Position numbers and translations under genes: made by a program. Shown one piece after another: positions 61,639-64,000 of a stretch of DNA of 64,000 nucleotides; position 1 is the stretch's first letter; every line of letters begins with the position of its first letter. The stretch is from Chloroflexota bacterium (lineage in GTDB: Bacteria; Chloroflexota; Dehalococcoidia; CAUJGQ01): NCBI GenBank assembly GCA_963170165.1, contig CAUJGQ010000044.1, forward strand, positions 19,433-83,432, in the 5' to 3' direction. The notes under the pieces were generated by a model. That model had not been told where the DNA came from. It saw nothing but the letters and a program-made list of their open reading frames with translations, and made no database searches.

Positions 61639-62217
61639 TCACAGGCCAACGCCGACCTCGCCCGCCAGCGTCAACCGTAACTTCTTCATCGCCAGCCGTG
61701 TCCGGGTCTTGACCGTGCCCAGCGGCTGGTTTAATAGCGCCGCGATTTCCTGTTGCGTGAGCCCGCCAAAGTACGCCAGCTCCAGCGCCGTGCGCTGCTC
61801 CTCCGGCAACAGCCGCAGCGCGTTGCGGACCGCACTCCGTTCCGCCTCCAGCTGAGCGTTGTGCAGCGGGTCCTCGGCATGGGCATCCGGCGGGTCTTCG
61901 GGCATGACGGCGGGTGCCACCTCGCGCTGGCGGCGGCGGCCACGGCTGCGCACCTCATCCACTGCGCGGTTGCGCGTGACGCTCAGCAGCCAGTTCATGA
62001 ACCGCCCGCGGGACGCGTCATAGCTGTCCGGCATCCGCCAGAACCGTAAAAACACCTCCTGAGCCACGTCCTGCGCCAGTGTGGGATCCGCCAAGACCCG
62101 CAATGATACGGAATACACAATGTCGCTGTACTTGCCGTACAGCGTCTCAAAGGCGCGTTCATCGCGCGCGCGGACCAGCCCGACCAGTTCCTCGTCTGTG
62201 CGCTCAACGCGGCTCAC
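61639..62217 (-). CDS. ECF sigma factor, SigK-like
   Basis: A sigma70-family regulator with region 2 (FETLYGKYSDIVYSVSLRVLADPTLAQDVAQEVFLRFWRMPDSYDASRG) and region 4 (RNALRLLPEEQRTALELAYFGGLTQQEIAALLNQPLGTVKTRTRLAMKKLR). I use the GTG at 62217, which gives VSRVERTDEELVGLV and 192 residues; a GTG at 62283, closer to the promoter, would add 22 unconserved residues. It is paired with the RskA-like anti-sigma factor. Confidence 0.92.
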   Translation of the reverse strand: MSRVERTDEELVGLVRARDERAFETLYGKYSDIVYSVSLRVLADPTLAQDVAQEVFLRFWRMPDSYDASRGRFMNWLLSVTRNRAVDEVRSRGRRRQREVAPAVMPEDPPDAHAEDPLHNAQLEAERSAVRNALRLLPEEQRTALELAYFGGLTQQEIAALLNQPLGTVKTRTRLAMKKLRLTLAGEVGVGL

Positions 62218-62303
62218 GGTGTTCCCCGTACCGGCAGGACGCGCTCCGCTGGTGATACGTTGCTCGCACGCTTCTGGATTCACGCCTGCGCGTCAGTTGC
62301 GGC

Positions 62304-62309
62304 ATTGTA
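62304..62309 (-). promoter_or_regulatory. Extended -10 promoter of the sigma factor gene
   Basis: TGCTACAAT on the minus strand: an extended -10 (TGn) plus TACAAT. No -35 is apparent. Confidence 0.5.
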
Positions 62310-62365
62310 GCAGACCACCGCCCTCGCGCCACCGCCGGGCCGGTGCCCCACCCCAGCCCGAAGGA

Positions 62366-62398
62366 TTTAAGGATCTTCTAAGGCTGCATTAAGCGCTG
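62366..62398. promoter_or_regulatory. Three tandem 11-bp direct repeats between the sigma factor and htrA genes
   Basis: TTTAAGGATCT, TCTAAGGCTGC and ATTAAGCGCTG follow one another with an 11-bp period and share a xTxAAGG-like core. One-turn-spaced direct repeats are the usual binding pattern of OmpR/PhoB-type response regulators. The site lies upstream of both divergent genes. Confidence 0.5.
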
Positions 62399-62542
62399 CG
62401 CGATGCATCCTGCGATGAGGTAGCGCCACCATAGGTACATCCACGGTGTTCGCACGCTTACCGGCACGAGGTACAGCGCACTCCGCCGGCGTCATCCACA
62501 CTGAGGACAGCACCGGGGGTGCGCCCCCACCGGAGGTTGCCG

Positions 62543-63691
62543 ATGCGCCTGTCATTCCGTTCTCTCGCATTTCTGCCACTGGCCGCCGCGCTCGTGGCCG
62601 GTGTAGCCTGCTCTGACGGTGATGCCACCGAGCGCGAGTCTGCCGCTGAGCAGGCCACGGCCCCGGCGGCGGCATCTAAGGCGGCTGAGCAACCGACCAC
62701 GGTGCCCTTCGCCGCGCCATCGCAGCAATCCGGTGCGGCGGCCCGCGCCAGCACACCAGAACTCGTCAAGCGCGTGCGACCGTCGGTGGTGCGTGTCCAG
62801 GCCGGCAGCGGCCAGGGGCTCGGCACCGGCACTGGCTTCATCATCGACGAACGCGGTTACATCGTCACCAACAACCACGTTGTGACGGCGGGAACCGGCC
62901 GCGTGGCCACCACACTCAAAGTCGACCTCGCCGACGGCCGCACCCTGGACGCCAAGCTGATCGGCCGCGACGAGCGTACGGACATCGCCGTCCTCAAGAT
63001 TGAGGCCAGCAACCTGACTCCGCTGCGTTTTGCCGATCCAGCCGGGATCGAAGTCGGTGAAGAGGTGGTGGCGGTCGGCTTTGCGCTTGACCTTGGCGGC
63101 CAGCCGACAGTGACCAAGGGTGTTGTCAGCGCCCTGGAGCGCACCATTGAGGAGCAGGGTTCCGACGGATCGCTGATCAGCATCAGCGGCGCGATCCAAA
63201 CGGACGCCGCCATCAATCCCGGCAACTCCGGCGGCCCGTTGCTGGACACCGATGGCAATGTCCTGGGGATTAACACCGCCGGCCTGCGTGGCGGCAGCGC
63301 CCAGCCGGTGCAGGGGATCTCCTTTGCCGTCTCCTCTCCGGTGGCGCAGCCGATCGTGAAGGCGCTGATGGAAGACGGCGCCGTGCGACGCGGGTATCTG
63401 GGCGTGACGGTGTCCGGTGTCGACCGCCAGCGCTCTGAGGCGCTCAACCTGCGCGTCAACGCCGGCGCCCGCATCGAACGGGTGGAGCCAAGCTCGGCGG
63501 CGGCTCAGGCGGGGCTGCGCCAGGGCGACGTTCTGGTCAAGGTTGGGGATGTGGATATCAACAACGTGGGCGACCTCACCCGTGCACTGACGCATAACGG
63601 GCCGGGCAAGAAGGTGAAGGTGGAATTCGTGCGCGACGGTCAACGCCAGAGCGTCGAGCTGACGCCGGGCGAGCGACCATCCGGGACCTAG
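62543..63691 (+). CDS. HtrA/DegP-like serine protease with PDZ domain
   Basis: A 382-residue envelope protease. The N-terminus has a signal (FRSLAFLPLAAALVAGVAC) whose cysteine could be lipidated, though the lipobox is imperfect. A low-complexity Ala/Ser/Thr linker (about 25-75) leads to the trypsin-like domain with catalytic His in TNNHVV, Asp in ERTDIAVLK and Ser in NPGNSGGPLLD. One PDZ domain (RGYLGVTVSGVDRQRSEALNL through KVKVEFVRDGQRQSVEL) ends it. GGAGG lies 6 nt before the ATG at 62543. It is divergent from the ECF sigma gene. Confidence 0.92.
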   Translation: MRLSFRSLAFLPLAAALVAGVACSDGDATERESAAEQATAPAAASKAAEQPTTVPFAAPSQQSGAAARASTPELVKRVRPSVVRVQAGSGQGLGTGTGFIIDERGYIVTNNHVVTAGTGRVATTLKVDLADGRTLDAKLIGRDERTDIAVLKIEASNLTPLRFADPAGIEVGEEVVAVGFALDLGGQPTVTKGVVSALERTIEEQGSDGSLISISGAIQTDAAINPGNSGGPLLDTDGNVLGINTAGLRGGSAQPVQGISFAVSSPVAQPIVKALMEDGAVRRGYLGVTVSGVDRQRSEALNLRVNAGARIERVEPSSAAAQAGLRQGDVLVKVGDVDINNVGDLTRALTHNGPGKKVKVEFVRDGQRQSVELTPGERPSGT

Positions 63692-63737
63692 GGCAGCGCA
63701 GCGACATACCGGCGGGGGTGGCATGGCCATCCCCTGC

Positions 63738-63743
63738 TATAAT
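63738..63743 (+). promoter_or_regulatory. Extended -10 promoter of the last gene
   Basis: TGCTATAAT contains a perfect TATAAT preceded by TGn. The start point would be near 63750, giving a leader of about 20 nt. Confidence 0.6.
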
Positions 63744-63770
63744 TCGGCTCAGTGTCACCCCGAGGCCGGC

Positions 63771-64000
63771 ATGACCGCTATACCATTGCAGGCCGTGGAC
63801 GCCCTCGGCCGCTCCGTCGCCCTCCGCGAGCCGCCACGGCGTATCGTCTCGCTGGTTCCCAGCCTCACCGAGTCACTCTTTGCTTTCGGTCTTGGCCCAT
63901 TCATTGCCGGAATCACGAAGTACTGCGTCGAACCCGCGGCTGGTGTGGCCGGCATTCCCCGGATCGGCGGCACCAAAGATCCCGACCTGGCGGCAATTCG
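63771..64000 (+). CDS. Periplasmic-binding-protein-like protein, metal/cobalamin type (partial, 3' end off window)
   Basis: Seventy-six codons are seen. RIVSLVPSLTESLFAFGLGPFIAGITKYCVEP is typical of the BtuF/siderophore-binding helical-backbone receptor family (PF01497). The N-terminus (MTAIPLQAVDALGRSVALREPPR) has no signal peptide or lipobox, so the protein would stay in the cytoplasm, unlike classical ABC receptors. The start at 63771 has only a weak GAGG-like site. The rest of the gene lies beyond the right edge. Confidence 0.75.
   Translation, partial: MTAIPLQAVDALGRSVALREPPRRIVSLVPSLTESLFAFGLGPFIAGITKYCVEPAAGVAGIPRIGGTKDPDLAAI

Overview
The window is 64 kb of dense, GC-rich chromosomal DNA with short intergenic gaps, many GTG/TTG starts and no insertion sequence, integrase, phage gene or CRISPR array that I can see. 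The gene set points to an aerobic, probably motile or chemotactic bacterium. It includes a succinate dehydrogenase of the long-SdhA type, tig-clpP-clpX, tlyA-nadK-recN, a PheS with a four-cysteine insert, GH57 alpha-glucan enzymes with a GT4 trehalose synthase, a globin-coupled chemoreceptor and a Tat-exported multicopper oxidase. My best guess is a Chloroflexota lineage near Thermomicrobia/Sphaerobacter. That rests on remembered family distributions, not on a search.

Layout. 1-9.8 kb: sdhC-sdhA (sdhA runs off the left edge), a Nudix hydrolase, an acetyltransferase, an unrecognised exported protein, a P-loop/DRTGG protein, a zinc-ribbon membrane protein, tgt, an acylphosphatase, moeA and a free-standing Lrp/AsnC effector domain. 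9.9-21.7 kb: tig, clpP, clpX; an SDR epimerase, an alpha/beta hydrolase and a UbiA-family prenyltransferase; tlyA-nadK-recN; an acetyltransferase; tRNA-Phe. 22-33 kb: multicopper oxidase, pheS-pheT, an asymmetric heterodimeric ABC exporter, a YjfB-like protein and a TauE/SafE permease. 33-45 kb: DUF202 and SLC13 transporters, a CaCA cation exchanger behind a probable Mn2+ (yybP-ykoY) riboswitch, rpsT, an ABC-F protein, a run of poorly known genes ending in two ferredoxins, and a LysR regulator. 45-54 kb: an ArsC/Spx-like gene with an in-frame TGA, a globin-coupled chemoreceptor, nfo, an acetyltransferase, a CoA-transferase, a delta-60 repeat protein, an AAA ATPase and dut. 54-64 kb: a six-gene operon (treT-like, glgC, two GH57 enzymes, a small Cys-rich protein, DUF2203), an ECF sigma/anti-sigma pair divergent from an htrA-like protease, and the start of a metal/cobalamin-type binding protein.

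How the genes work together. GlgC makes ADP-glucose. The GT4 enzyme can use it for trehalose or an alpha-glucan, and the GH57 pair can branch or remodel alpha-glucan; no classical glycogen synthase lies nearby. Tig, ClpP and ClpX form a protein-quality module. The ECF/RskA pair and the HtrA protease share one intergenic region holding three 11-bp direct repeats, which suggests envelope-stress control.

The strongest unusual signals are: (1) at 45000-45350, an ArsC/Spx-like reading frame whose only interruption is a TGA at the first position of its CxxC motif, followed by a hairpin of bacterial SECIS geometry, so a likely UxxC selenoprotein; (2) the Mn2+ riboswitch and terminator ahead of a CaCA exchanger; (3) an ABC exporter pair with one degenerate ATP site and a 7-bp-arm palindrome over its promoter; (4) an ADP-ribosylglycohydrolase-like protein that has lost its metal-binding motifs; (5) a tgt gene that appears to be transcribed without a leader.
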